Shown piece by piece: positions 1 through 7,029 of a stretch of DNA of 28,917 nucleotides. The translations under genes were made by a program, and so were the position numbers. Below the pieces are notes generated by a model. That model ran no database searches. It saw nothing but the letters and a program-made list of their open reading frames with translations, and was not told the DNA's origin. The DNA comes from Anaerolineales bacterium UBA2317. Lineage in GTDB: Bacteria; Chloroflexota; Anaerolineae; Anaerolineales; Villigracilaceae. Where the stretch lies: assembly GCA_002345215.1 (NCBI GenBank), contig DDVH01000023.1, positions 20,390 through 49,306 of the forward strand, read 5' to 3'. The number at the start of each line of letters is the position of its first letter. The stretch's first letter is position 1.

Positions 1-218
1 AGAACCAAACCAACTTTTTCATTTCGAGCAATTTCAGCATAACCGCGGAAATAATTGCGAAGAGCCTCAAAACCTTTTTCATCTTGCAATAAAACAAAAG
101 ACGCAAAACTAGGTAATTCCATACCATGATGAAAAATTAAGTCTGTTTCAATTCCGCCATCCGTGATAAATACATCACGGGAAGATAATTGAGGGAGTGC
201 GTTACGATATTTTGACAT
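1..218 (-). CDS. Homocysteine S-methyltransferase family protein (N-terminal part, cut by window edge)
   Basis: The first 72 codons are present; the rest lies beyond base 1. The N-terminus reads MSKYRNALPQL, followed by ITDGGIETDLIF and GMELPSFASF. The TDGG.ET opening is typical of the first strand of the Hcy-methyltransferase TIM barrel (MmuM/BHMT family), which transfers a methyl group to homocysteine to make methionine. The zinc-binding cysteines lie in the missing C-terminal part, so activity cannot be judged. The ATG at 218-216 follows a purine-rich run of AGGAA repeats (about 225-245 on this strand) that serves as ribosome binding site. The upstream minus-strand gene is a DAO-type oxidoreductase, so a shared role in methylated-amine or one-carbon metabolism is possible, but this is inference. 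Family assignment rests on the N-terminal motif only. Confidence 0.72.
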   Translation of the reverse strand, partial: MSKYRNALPQLSSRDVFITDGGIETDLIFHHGMELPSFASFVLLQDEKGFEALRNYFRGYAEIARNEKVGLV

Positions 219-257
219 TTTGAATTTCCTTTCCTTTCCTTTCTTTAACGAGGGCGG

Positions 258-286
258 ATTGTATTCAAATGTCAGACAACTCGCAA
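258..286 (-). promoter_or_regulatory. Sigma70-type promoter for the homocysteine methyltransferase-family gene
   Basis: On the minus strand, TTGCGA (286-281) is separated by 17 bases from TACAAT (263-258). This matches the -35/-10 consensus at 4/6 and 5/6. It would give a leader of about 33 bases ending in the AGGAA-rich ribosome binding site before the ATG at 218. Confidence 0.5.
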
Positions 287-316
287 TAGTACCCTATGGG
301 GAATTCCTCTTAAAAT

Positions 317-351
317 AAAATGAGACTATGAATAAATCATAGCCTCATTTT
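317..351 (-). terminator. Hairpin terminator downstream of the DAO-type oxidoreductase
   Basis: Arms 317-331 and 337-351 form a 15-bp stem with a single A/C mismatch and a 5-base loop. On the minus strand the stem runs into ATTTTA, so it fits a factor-independent terminator for the gene ending at 464. The stem is AT-rich at its base and the U-run is interrupted, so it may be a weak stop. Confidence 0.55.
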
Positions 352-423
352 GATAGTACTTAAGATATCTAATAAAGATAAATAAAATGTTTCAGGAACA
401 GAATCAACTTTCACTGAAGTATG

Positions 424-455
424 AAGCGATATCCTTCGCTATGCTCAGGATGACA
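424..455. repeat. Half copy of the dispersed GCTCAGGATGACA palindromic repeat
   Basis: CCTTCGC followed by GCTCAGGATGACA (443-455) is identical to the right end of the complete 70-base element at 24145-24214. Only the right half is recognisable. It lies just past the 3' end of the FAD oxidoreductase gene. Confidence 0.6.
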
Positions 456-463
456 ACCAAACG

Positions 464-1633
464 TCATTTCCAAATATGCCCATATCCATATTCGCCATCA
501 AGCAATTTACCTTCGGCGAAGCGTTCAAAACGGAATTGGGAAATATCTACTGTTTTAGGTTTGCCATCCAAAATTAATTCAACCATGCTGGCACCAGCCG
601 CAGGTGATGTTTTGAAACCTGTGCCACTCAAACCACATGCCAAATAAAAACCTTCTATATTTGTGCCGCTATATATTGCGCGTTGGTCTGGGGTAATGCC
701 ATCACGCCCAACATGAATTGAATGCAAACCACTTTGTTCAATTTTTGGAATTCGCTTCACCATGCTATCAATTAATTTTTCAACAAAAGTTGGTGTAGGT
801 GTTTGGTCTTCGGCATCGGGTGCTTCGCCACGCAAAGATTCATCTTCACCAGCCGCAAGGATTAATGCACTGCCTTCAGGGCGGAAATAACAATTGATGA
901 CATCATCAATGCAAGCAGGGAATTTACCTAATGATGGAGGACGATGTAAAAATGCTACATCATGCGTCCACGTTTCAAGCGGGACTTGGATACCTGCTAG
1001 CCCCGCGACATGCTTTGCCCACGCCCCAGCCGCGTTGATGATAATCGGTGCATCGAAGTTTCCTTGTGTTGTATCCACGCCGATAACTTTTCCACTGGCT
1101 GTGCGAATCGCAGTCACTTCACAATTTTGAATCAATGTCGCGCCATTTCGTTTTGCAGATTCAATAAATGAATTTGTAGTCAGTGTCGCGTCAGCATACC
1201 CTGAATCAGGTTCGTAGGCGGCGTAATCGAAGTGACCAGTTAACAGGTCAGGGAAGAGGCGTTGTACTTCATCCGCAGAAATAACGGAAGTATTGATTCC
1301 AATTTTTTGTTGATTGGCAACATTGCCACGCAATTTATCTTCATGTTCGCGCTTCGCAATTTGCAGGAAACCTGTTTGCTGAAATCCACATTCACCCCCG
1401 ACTCGTTCTTTCCAGTTGTTGAAATAAATTTTATAACTTTGAAACGTTAAATCAGATTCGGCGGCGAGGTCATAATGCATACGCACAAGTCCGCTGGAGT
1501 GACCAGTGGCACCCGAAGCAGTGACCTTTCTTTCAAGGATAGCAGTTTTCAATCCGCGCTCGGCGAGGTGAAACGCAAGGCTGGCGCCCATCACGCCTGC
1601 GCCGATAACAATTGCATCATAATTTTGAGTCAT
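464..1633 (-). CDS. FAD-dependent oxidoreductase, DAO family (sarcosine/glycine oxidase-like)
   Basis: A 389-aa protein with the N-terminal dinucleotide-binding motif DAIVIGAGVMGASLAFHLAE (GxGxxG at residues 11-16) ending in the acidic ER that binds the ADP ribose. Further DAO-fold signatures are GHSSGLVR near residue 45 and the C-terminal YLACGLSGTGFKTSPAAG segment, which contacts the flavin. The family oxidises amino acids or N-methyl amines and releases peroxide or passes electrons on; the substrate here is unknown. The ATG at 1633 is chosen over the upstream TTG/ATG frame extension because AAGGA stands 7 bases before it and the extension (residues MLFVSFVV) reads through a repeat. Length fits single-chain sarcosine oxidase-like enzymes. 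The next gene on the strand is homocysteine methyltransferase-like, which would suit N-methyl compound catabolism (inference). Confidence 0.88.
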   Translation of the reverse strand: MTQNYDAIVIGAGVMGASLAFHLAERGLKTAILERKVTASGATGHSSGLVRMHYDLAAESDLTFQSYKIYFNNWKERVGGECGFQQTGFLQIAKREHEDKLRGNVANQQKIGINTSVISADEVQRLFPDLLTGHFDYAAYEPDSGYADATLTTNSFIESAKRNGATLIQNCEVTAIRTASGKVIGVDTTQGNFDAPIIINAAGAWAKHVAGLAGIQVPLETWTHDVAFLHRPPSLGKFPACIDDVINCYFRPEGSALILAAGEDESLRGEAPDAEDQTPTPTFVEKLIDSMVKRIPKIEQSGLHSIHVGRDGITPDQRAIYSGTNIEGFYLACGLSGTGFKTSPAAGASMVELILDGKPKTVDISQFRFERFAEGKLLDGEYGYGHIWK

Positions 1634-1649
1634 GTTTAATTCCTTTTTA

Positions 1650-1677
1650 ACCACAAAGGACACAAAGAGCACAAAGG
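1650..1677. repeat. ACAAAG-type tandem intergenic repeat
   Basis: Three imperfect units CACAAAGGA, CACAAAGAG and CACAAAGGA follow one another. On the minus strand this reads TTTGTG...TTTGTG...TTTGTGG and ends just ahead of the ribosome binding site of the oxidoreductase gene. From memory, similar short degenerate tracts recur between genes in many environmental bacteria. Confidence 0.6.
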
Positions 1678-1693
1678 AAAACCAAAAGAAAAA

Positions 1694-1721
1694 ATCCGTG
1701 ATAATTCGTGAAATTAGTGGC
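1694..1721. repeat. ATTCGTG-type tandem intergenic repeat
   Basis: Three diverged units of about 9-10 bases, ATCCGTGAT, AATTCGTGAA and ATTAGTGGC, stand side by side 16 bases from the ACAAAG tract. The shared core is ATTCGTG. This is a second degenerate repeat in the same divergent intergenic region. Confidence 0.5.
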
Positions 1722-1738
1722 TGAAGTTTTAATTGTTG

Positions 1739-1790
1739 AAATTGTAGCAGGTAAACTTATTCCTTGACAACCATTTCTCTGCTACAATTT
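1739..1790. promoter_or_regulatory. 12-bp inverted repeat carrying divergent -10 boxes
   Basis: Arms AAATTGTAGCAG (1739-1750) and CTGCTACAATTT (1779-1790) are perfect reverse complements separated by 28 bases. Each arm carries TACAAT facing outward: 1783-1788 toward the gene at 1823, and 1746-1741 on the minus strand toward the gene at 1633. The minus-strand box has TTGTCA (1770-1765) 18 bases upstream, a good promoter. The plus-strand box has TTGACA (1764-1769) only 13 bases upstream, which is too short for a normal promoter. The symmetry could be an operator shared by both genes. Confidence 0.5.
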
Positions 1791-1822
1791 ACCTAATAAA
1801 TTTTGGCTTGGAGGTAAGTACG

Positions 1823-3430
1823 ATGACTCAAAATAAACCCAACAATGTAAAAAAAGTGATTGCTTCGGTTGCAGTGGTATCTGTGATTGCAGGCACAGCC
1901 TATGAGGTTAACCGACTTTCTGCGGAACCAACAGGTGAAAAAGATTGTGAGCCTGTTTCTACAGAAGGGGAAGCCTTAGCAACTGCTGATATTCAGGTGG
2001 ATATTGCTCCGTTACCTTTGAGCGAATTATTAGCATGGAAACAAAAAGGTGGCACGATTAATGATGTCAGTTGTTTGAATCGCACGGCTGTGTATGGAAT
2101 TGTACAAATTAGAAATGTAGAAGACATTCAGAATGCAGTGGCTTTAGCAAAAGAAGAAGAATTAAAAATCTCAATGGCAGGTGTGCGCCATAGCATGGGT
2201 GGACAAGCATTTTATAAAAATAACCTTGTGCTTGATATGACTCAATTTAATCAAATCTCTTTAGATGAAGAGAATATGACTATCACTGTGCAAAGTGGTG
2301 CGACTTGGCATGATATTCAAAACTTTTTGCATCCACGTTTTGCTGTCAAAGCCATGCAATCTACCGATATTTTTACCGTGGGTGGTTCTATCTCAGTCAA
2401 TGCACATGGCATGGACCATTTAGCAGGTTCAGTGGGTAGCTCTATTAAATCTATGCGTGTGATGCTTGCCGATGGAACAATTGTCAATGTGAGCCGTGAA
2501 GAAAACCCTGAATTATTTTCTTTGGTGGTTGGCGGATATGGTTTATTCGGCATCATCTTAGATGTTGATTTGCAAATTGTAAATAATGACATTTATGAAA
2601 CAGAACGTCAAGTTGTTTCTTATAAAGACTTCCCTGAAATTTTTGAAAACGAAATTTTACCCGACCCGAACTTAGGCTTATTTTATGGGCATTTATCCAC
2701 TGCCAAGAATAATACCTTTCTTGATGAAATGATTTTTTACAAATATACAAAAGTAGATATTGGCGAAGCGGATGTTCCGCCTTTGGGTGAAGTTTCGGGT
2801 ATTAAGTTACGTCGCTTCGTGTTTAACTTTTCTAAACGTGGCGATATTCCCATGCGGATTAAGTGGTATTTGGAAAAGAATGTCGAAAAAATGTTAGAGT
2901 CTTGCACAGTCGTCCCGCGCACACAAGCCATGTCTGAAGGTGAGGCGTGTTTTGTATCTCGCAATGAACCAATGCATGATTCGGTTGCATACATCCGCAA
3001 TAATTTGATAAAGGAGACAGATATTCTGCATGAATATTTTATCCCGCGTGAGCAATTTATTCCATTTGTAGATGGGCTTCGCCGCATCGTTCAGGAATAT
3101 GACGTCAACCTGCTCAATGCTTCGGTGAGAGTGATTCACCCCGAAGATAATTTCTTGACCTATGCTCCCACTGAAATGTATTCGATTGTTTTGTATATCA
3201 ATCAACCTGTGAGTGTAGAAGGCAATGAACACATGGCAAAAGTGACGAGTGAATTAATTGATTTAACTCATCAAGTGAATGGAAGATTCTTTTTGCCATA
3301 TCAGTTGTATTACACGTCAGAACAACTTGAAGCCTCTTACCCTGAAATTAAAGAATTTTTTGAATTGAAAAAAGAATATGACCCCGATGGTTTGTTTACG
3401 AATACTTGGTATGAAAAATACGGTAAGTAA
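1823..3430 (+). CDS. Membrane-anchored/exported FAD-linked oxidase (VAO/PCMH family)
   Basis: A 535-aa flavoprotein. Residues 11-27 (VIASVAVVSVIAGTAY) form a signal or membrane anchor. The FAD-binding PCMH domain covers roughly 85-260: GVRHSMGGQAF (H123) matches the GRGHSxGGQ site where VAO-family enzymes carry covalent histidyl-FAD, and later VGGSISVNAHGMD and VVGGYGLFGI bind the cofactor. The C-terminal half resembles the substrate domain of sugar-lactone/alditol-type oxidases and ends DPDGLFTNTWYEKYG, as is common there. The substrate is unknown. The ATG at 1823 is preferred over an in-frame TTG at 1808 because GGAGGT lies at 1810-1815. The gene is divergent from the DAO oxidase; a palindrome with -10-like boxes lies between them. 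It converges on the hydrolase ending at 3466. Confidence 0.87.
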   Translation: MTQNKPNNVKKVIASVAVVSVIAGTAYEVNRLSAEPTGEKDCEPVSTEGEALATADIQVDIAPLPLSELLAWKQKGGTINDVSCLNRTAVYGIVQIRNVEDIQNAVALAKEEELKISMAGVRHSMGGQAFYKNNLVLDMTQFNQISLDEENMTITVQSGATWHDIQNFLHPRFAVKAMQSTDIFTVGGSISVNAHGMDHLAGSVGSSIKSMRVMLADGTIVNVSREENPELFSLVVGGYGLFGIILDVDLQIVNNDIYETERQVVSYKDFPEIFENEILPDPNLGLFYGHLSTAKNNTFLDEMIFYKYTKVDIGEADVPPLGEVSGIKLRRFVFNFSKRGDIPMRIKWYLEKNVEKMLESCTVVPRTQAMSEGEACFVSRNEPMHDSVAYIRNNLIKETDILHEYFIPREQFIPFVDGLRRIVQEYDVNLLNASVRVIHPEDNFLTYAPTEMYSIVLYINQPVSVEGNEHMAKVTSELIDLTHQVNGRFFLPYQLYYTSEQLEASYPEIKEFFELKKEYDPDGLFTNTWYEKYGK

Positions 3431-3439
3431 CATGTAAGT

Positions 3440-3472
3440 AAAGTAGGTCACGTTTCAAACGTGACCTACTTT
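3440..3472. repeat. Single-hairpin copy of the GTAGGTCACG palindromic repeat (also likely bidirectional terminator)
   Basis: AAAGTAGGTCACGTTT (3440-3455) and AAACGTGACCTACTTT (3457-3472) are perfect 16-base complements around one central C. The element overlaps the last codons of the minus-strand hydrolase (ends 3466) and sits between convergent genes, so it may stop transcription from both sides. The same GTAGGTCACGTT/AACGTGACCTAC arms recur at 18230-18275. Confidence 0.75.
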
Positions 3473-4464
3473 GTTAATTGATTAAGAAACTCCAAAACAA
3501 TTGGCATCAAATTATCTAAATCTTCCACATGCGGAACATGATTCACGTCTTTCATCACAACCAATTCTGCATTGGGGATGATGCTTTGTAAATATTCGCC
3601 TTCTGCCAGTGGAATGACTGTATCACTATCGCCCCAAATGATTAAAGTGGGCATGGTCAAGTTTTGATAATGGGTGGGGTTGGTGGTTAAAGAAACTTCT
3701 TGCACATTCACCACATATCCAAGCCAATCGCCTAAGGTGTTGGTTGCACCTTCTAAAACCAAAGGCTGTTGCAAAATTTTAATTTTTTCATCAGTAGCAT
3801 CGTTAGGGTCTTTCAACATAGCAGAGAGTAACGTCTTGGTCAGCAGGGGATTGGTGGCGGTTGCTGAAAGAATTGGGTTACGAATAGCACGCGTTTCAAA
3901 AAATATTTCTAAAAGGCTTGGGCTTGTTTTTTCTACAGGCACAAGGTTTAGATTCAACCCGCCTACATCTTCCAAAACTAGAGCATCTATTCTTTCTGGA
4001 ATCATTAACGCAGTTTCGAGCGTTGCCCCGCCACCAAATGAATGACCAAATAGAATCGCACTATCAATGTCTAACTCATCCATCAAAGCGATAATTCGTT
4101 CTGCTTGGGCTTCATTTCCAAAAGACGGGGTGGCTGGTTTTTCCGAATATCCAAATGGCGGAATATCAATAGCAATGCAACGATAACCCGCTTCTGCAAG
4201 CGGAGTCATTGTCTCGCGCCAAAATTCACTCCACGCGCCTGTGCCGTGAATGAATAATATGGCTTGTCCATCTGCGGGACCCATGTCTAAGATGTGTATC
4301 TCAACATCCCCTGCTTGAACAAATTTCCCCGTAGTTGGAGCCGCTTCGTATCTGGTTTCAATTTCACGTAAGCGAGATTGAATATAAAAGAATGAAATTG
4401 TCAAAAAGAGTAATAGAAAAATCCACCCGATAATTTTTAAGATGATTTGACCAATTTTTTTCAT
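3466..4464 (-). CDS. Membrane-anchored alpha/beta hydrolase
   Basis: A 332-aa protein with an uncleaved-looking N-terminal membrane helix (residues about 5-28, IGQIILKIIGWIFLLLFLTI) and an alpha/beta-hydrolase domain. The oxyanion motif is FIHGTGAW (71-78), the nucleophile elbow GHSFGG has S142, the acid is in WGDSD (D281) and the histidine in DVNHVPHVED (H309 or H312). A cap insertion spans roughly 165-260. The reaction is ester, amide or C-C hydrolysis; the substrate cannot be told. It is the last gene of a minus-strand unit, 12 bases after the 377-aa membrane-anchored protein, so the two are likely co-transcribed and probably both face the outside of the membrane. GAGAAG stands just upstream of the ATG. 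Confidence 0.88.
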   Translation of the reverse strand: MKKIGQIILKIIGWIFLLLFLTISFFYIQSRLREIETRYEAAPTTGKFVQAGDVEIHILDMGPADGQAILFIHGTGAWSEFWRETMTPLAEAGYRCIAIDIPPFGYSEKPATPSFGNEAQAERIIALMDELDIDSAILFGHSFGGGATLETALMIPERIDALVLEDVGGLNLNLVPVEKTSPSLLEIFFETRAIRNPILSATATNPLLTKTLLSAMLKDPNDATDEKIKILQQPLVLEGATNTLGDWLGYVVNVQEVSLTTNPTHYQNLTMPTLIIWGDSDTVIPLAEGEYLQSIIPNAELVVMKDVNHVPHVEDLDNLMPIVLEFLNQLTK

Positions 4465-4476
4465 GTATGCTTCTCG

Positions 4477-5610
4477 CTAATAATCGTACATATGTTCAAA
4501 ACGAATATCGGTTTTGTTTTCTAATTCTTCCAGAAACAAATGTAATTCACTCACTTTCACTTTGATTATCGCTCGCGTTTCACCTGCTTGAGTCAAAATT
4601 GGTAAATCAAAAAGATATTCACCATATTCAAAATCATAATTTGCATCTTGATTTCCTAAGGTCGTCACTGCAATTTCATCATTGCCAGCAATTTCAACGA
4701 ACGATAAACCATCTTTCATTAATACAGGAATCATGGTTGAAAATACTTCAAAGCGAGTGACATACACCAATTGCTTGTCATTAATTTCATTTACAATTTC
4801 AAAATCATCATTAGTCATTTCAGAGGTAGCGTTTTGCGTCACCGCATAAATTTTTGATTCATCAGGTCCACCATAAGTTGCTTGCGAACCCGCACTGGTT
4901 AAACCGCCATACAATGCTTTCACGCCATACTCAACGGTGAGCGCAATTTTTCTTTCCCATTTTCGCAACACACCAGGTCCCCATAAACTTGTCTCTGTCC
5001 ATAACTCTTTTATCTTTTCATCAAACGGAAACAAATACCACGGCGTATTATGTAAAAATGCACCAAACTCAACTGCCACATCTGCCGCAAATTGTTCTTC
5101 TTCGGTGGGTTCTGCGGCGAACCAATCAAACACGCGCCCAATCGTAAACTCATATAAACCCTTGAGCATATTCTCCGCAGTAAAACTCACGCCAATAAAA
5201 CCCAACACAAATTGAGCATTCCCATTATGTGGATATCTGCCGCGCACTTGCTCACACACTTCATAATAACTTTGCCAATATTGCCCAACCGCTTTGAAAT
5301 ACGGAAAATCAGAAGAAGAATGATTTTGAATAAACGCCCCATACTCATCGGCACTATAAACGATATACCATTCAGGAATCGTTAAATAGGTTTGACTTTC
5401 AGGACGCACATATTCTTCAATTTGACTCGTGAGGCTTCGCATCGTTTCATCGGGGATAGCTGATTCAATTTCATCAACATTTCCCCAAACCCGACAAAGC
5501 CATAACGCGCGCGTCAACCCAACAACTGATGGCAATAAGGCTACCACCAGCAGAAAAACAAAAAAGTATCGCAACCAACGGCGACGACGTTTAACTGGTT
5601 GCTGTGTCAT
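4477..5610 (-). CDS. Unknown membrane-anchored protein (377 aa)
   Basis: I do not recognise this family. The N-terminus is strongly basic (VKRRRRWLRY) followed by a membrane helix at about residues 13-30 (FFVFLLVVALLPSVVGL), so the rest is probably outside the membrane. The body is acidic and aromatic-rich, with IPEWYIVYSADEYGAFI near residue 77 and a moderately hydrophobic stretch FVLGFIGVSFTAENML near 133. No catalytic motif is evident. The start is set at the ATG at 5610; an in-frame TTG three codons earlier is possible. It overlaps the upstream gene by 20 bases, and no clear ribosome binding site is seen, so translation is probably coupled. The next gene is a membrane-anchored hydrolase; the three genes likely form one operon. 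Confidence 0.75.
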   Translation of the reverse strand: MTQQPVKRRRRWLRYFFVFLLVVALLPSVVGLTRALWLCRVWGNVDEIESAIPDETMRSLTSQIEEYVRPESQTYLTIPEWYIVYSADEYGAFIQNHSSSDFPYFKAVGQYWQSYYEVCEQVRGRYPHNGNAQFVLGFIGVSFTAENMLKGLYEFTIGRVFDWFAAEPTEEEQFAADVAVEFGAFLHNTPWYLFPFDEKIKELWTETSLWGPGVLRKWERKIALTVEYGVKALYGGLTSAGSQATYGGPDESKIYAVTQNATSEMTNDDFEIVNEINDKQLVYVTRFEVFSTMIPVLMKDGLSFVEIAGNDEIAVTTLGNQDANYDFEYGEYLFDLPILTQAGETRAIIKVKVSELHLFLEELENKTDIRFEHMYDY

Positions 5611-6025
5611 ATTCTGCAAATCGCTTGCTCAAAACAAAACCGATAAATACCGCAATCCCGCCAATAGCAATATGTGGAATATTTGCAAAGAATTTTAAGC
5701 TCCAACTAAAATCTGTAATACCTTGCAAAAAGATGCCACCATCTAAATAGCCTGAGCCTGTTAAGAATCCCAGAACCCCATCCAAACCGTAGATAATGCC
5801 AAACAATTTGAAATAGAATACCGAATCTTTGTGCGACCTCCACGCCGCAATTGCCGCCCACAAACCAGAAGCATAATGTAGTAAGTTATCGTACCATTGC
5901 AGGCTGAAAATCCCCAACGTGACACCATTCTCGTCATTGATAAAAGGGATATAACTCAAAGACCCCAACAAACCGAACATAATTGCATACACCCAAGCTA
6001 ATTTTTGCATTGTGGTTGTTTTCAT
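5591..6025 (-). CDS. Small four-helix membrane protein (DUF4383-like)
   Basis: A 144-aa integral membrane protein with four predicted helices: about 9-27 (WVYAIMFGLLGSLSYIPF), 45-62 (NLLHYASGLWAAIAAW), 72-88 (FKLFGIIYGLDGVLGFL) and 113-132 (ANIPHIAIGGIAVFIGFVL). The spacing and the pattern of LLH.ASGLW in helix 2 and a late N.PH resemble DUF4383 proteins, whose function is unknown. I give this family link moderate weight only. CTCCT on the plus strand (6034-6038) gives AGGAG 8 bases before the ATG. It is the first gene of a minus-strand unit with the 377-aa protein and the alpha/beta hydrolase. Confidence 0.75.
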   Translation of the reverse strand: MKTTTMQKLAWVYAIMFGLLGSLSYIPFINDENGVTLGIFSLQWYDNLLHYASGLWAAIAAWRSHKDSVFYFKLFGIIYGLDGVLGFLTGSGYLDGGIFLQGITDFSWSLKFFANIPHIAIGGIAVFIGFVLSKRFAEYDTATS

Positions 6026-6054
6026 ATTCTACACTCCTGATGAAAGTTAATTTT

Positions 6055-6082
6055 ATTGTAGCATAATCAATTTAGTATACAA
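6055..6082 (-). promoter_or_regulatory. Promoter of the DUF4383-like operon
   Basis: On the minus strand TTGTAT (6082-6077), 16 bases, then TACAAT (6060-6055). It lies about 30 bases before the start codon at 6025 and back-to-back with the tRNA promoter. Confidence 0.5.
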
Positions 6083-6092
6083 GAAGGTTTTA

Positions 6093-6120
6093 TTGACATG
6101 TTTTTTCTTTACGGTATAAT
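6093..6120 (+). promoter_or_regulatory. Consensus promoter of the tRNA-Lys gene
   Basis: Perfect TTGACA (6093-6098), 16-base spacer, perfect TATAAT (6115-6120). The expected start of transcription is about 12 bases before the mature tRNA end at 6139. It is one of the strongest promoters readable in the window. Confidence 0.85.
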
Positions 6121-6138
6121 ACCACGCGCAAGTCGTTT

Positions 6139-6211
6139 GGTTCCGTAGCTCAATTGGCAGAGCAGTTGACTCTTAATCAATTGGTTCTGGGTTCGAGTCC
6201 CAGCGGAATCA
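6139..6211 (+). tRNA. tRNA-Lys (anticodon CTT)
   Basis: A complete cloverleaf of 73 bases. The acceptor stem GGTTCCG (6139-6145) pairs with CGGAATC (6204-6210) with one G-T wobble; the discriminator is A6211. The D stem is GCTC/GAGC, the anticodon stem GTTGA/TCAAT, and the anticodon loop CTCTTAA (6170-6176) gives CTT, which reads AAG lysine codons. The T arm is CTGGG-TTCGAGT-CCCAG. The 3' CCA is not encoded, so CCA-adding enzyme must add it. It is a single tRNA gene with its own promoter and terminator. Confidence 0.95.
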
Positions 6212-6214
6212 CAA

Positions 6215-6241
6215 AAAACATCCCTGAATTGGGATGTTTTG
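6215..6241. terminator. Bidirectional terminator between tRNA-Lys and the DUF554 gene
   Basis: AAAACATCCC (6215-6224) and GGGATGTTTT (6231-6240) make a 10-bp stem with a 6-base loop. On the plus strand it ends the tRNA transcript; on the minus strand it is followed by a T run and ends the DUF554 gene whose stop is at 6246. Confidence 0.85.
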
Positions 6242-6245
6242 TTAT

Positions 6246-6968
6246 TTACAACTTTTCCAAAATCCACACAATTAACGGGGCGATGACCAAGGCTGGTAAA
6301 AAATTTCCAACGCGGATTTTTTTAATTTCTAACAAATTGCTGATTGCTAAACCAAATAAAATCACGCCACCTGTGGCGGTCATTTCATTCATCATCGGGT
6401 CGGTGATGATGGCGCTTAATGAACCTGCTAATAAACTGATTCCACCTTGATAAATCAAAATCACAATAGAAGAAAATAAAACGCCAATGCCTAATGTGGA
6501 TGCAAATGCAATTGAAGCAAACAAATCTAAAGTGGATTTGACAGCCAGTAATTGATAATCACCTGTTAAACCATCTTGAATGGAGCCGAGAATGGTCATT
6601 GGTCCAACGCAGAATAATAATGAAGCCACCATGAATCCACGCACAAAGTTTGAAGATGAAGGAACTTTATCCGCAGGTGAATCAGGTTCAACCGTAGGGG
6701 AGAAGCGTTTTTCAAGAGTCTGCCCGAAAGTTTGCAGTCTATCTTCTATTTTCATCCATTCGCCTAAAATGATTCCGATAATGATTGCGCCTAAAACAAT
6801 TAATTGATTTTCACTATCGAAAAACATTTGCAAACCCATTGCGCCTGTGAAGAGACCCATGCCTGCAATGACTGTGCTTTTGAATCGTTCGGGGATGCGC
6901 GAGCCGAAAATTAAACCAATTGCCCCGCCGATAAGAACTGCCACGATGTTGAGAATTGTGCCTGTCAT
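6246..6968 (-). CDS. DUF554 family membrane protein (YqgA/YdfK-like)
   Basis: A 240-aa integral membrane protein with about six helices. The start MTGTILNIVAVLIGGAIGL, the motif GLFTGAMGLQMF and the later IIGIILGEWMKIEDRL are characteristic of DUF554. Further family features are the SLLFCVGPMTILGSIQDGL segment and the C-terminal GGVILFGLAISNLLEIKKIRVGNFLPAL, split here for reading. The family is proposed to be a transporter but has no firm function. Residues about 85-105 form a soluble loop (FSPTVEPDSPADKVPSSS). AGGAAAA stands 7 bases before the ATG at 6968. It stands alone, divergent from the Het-C-like gene at 7030 and convergent with tRNA-Lys. Confidence 0.9.
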   Translation of the reverse strand: MTGTILNIVAVLIGGAIGLIFGSRIPERFKSTVIAGMGLFTGAMGLQMFFDSENQLIVLGAIIIGIILGEWMKIEDRLQTFGQTLEKRFSPTVEPDSPADKVPSSSNFVRGFMVASLLFCVGPMTILGSIQDGLTGDYQLLAVKSTLDLFASIAFASTLGIGVLFSSIVILIYQGGISLLAGSLSAIITDPMMNEMTATGGVILFGLAISNLLEIKKIRVGNFLPALVIAPLIVWILEKL

Positions 6969-7017
6969 AAATTTTCCTGTGATTTTTTTGGTAATTATAT
7001 CTTGTACTCTTTATGGG

Positions 7018-7023
7018 TATAAT
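7018..7023 (+). promoter_or_regulatory. -10 box directly before a start codon (leaderless mRNA)
   Basis: GGGTATAAT ends at 7023 and the ATG begins at 7030, so the expected transcription start coincides with the start codon. No ribosome binding site can fit. The -35 region is weak (TTATAT at the 17-base position). Confidence 0.65.
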
Positions 7024-7029
7024 TTAATT

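Noticed and set aside
1764..1788. TTGACA and TACAAT as an ordinary promoter for the gene at 1823
   Set aside because: The spacer is only 13 bases, too short for a normal sigma70 promoter. I report the inverted repeat instead.
6154..6450. 98-codon ORF running through tRNA-Lys
   Set aside because: It covers the tRNA and its terminator and then the DUF554 gene in antisense, so it cannot be a real gene.
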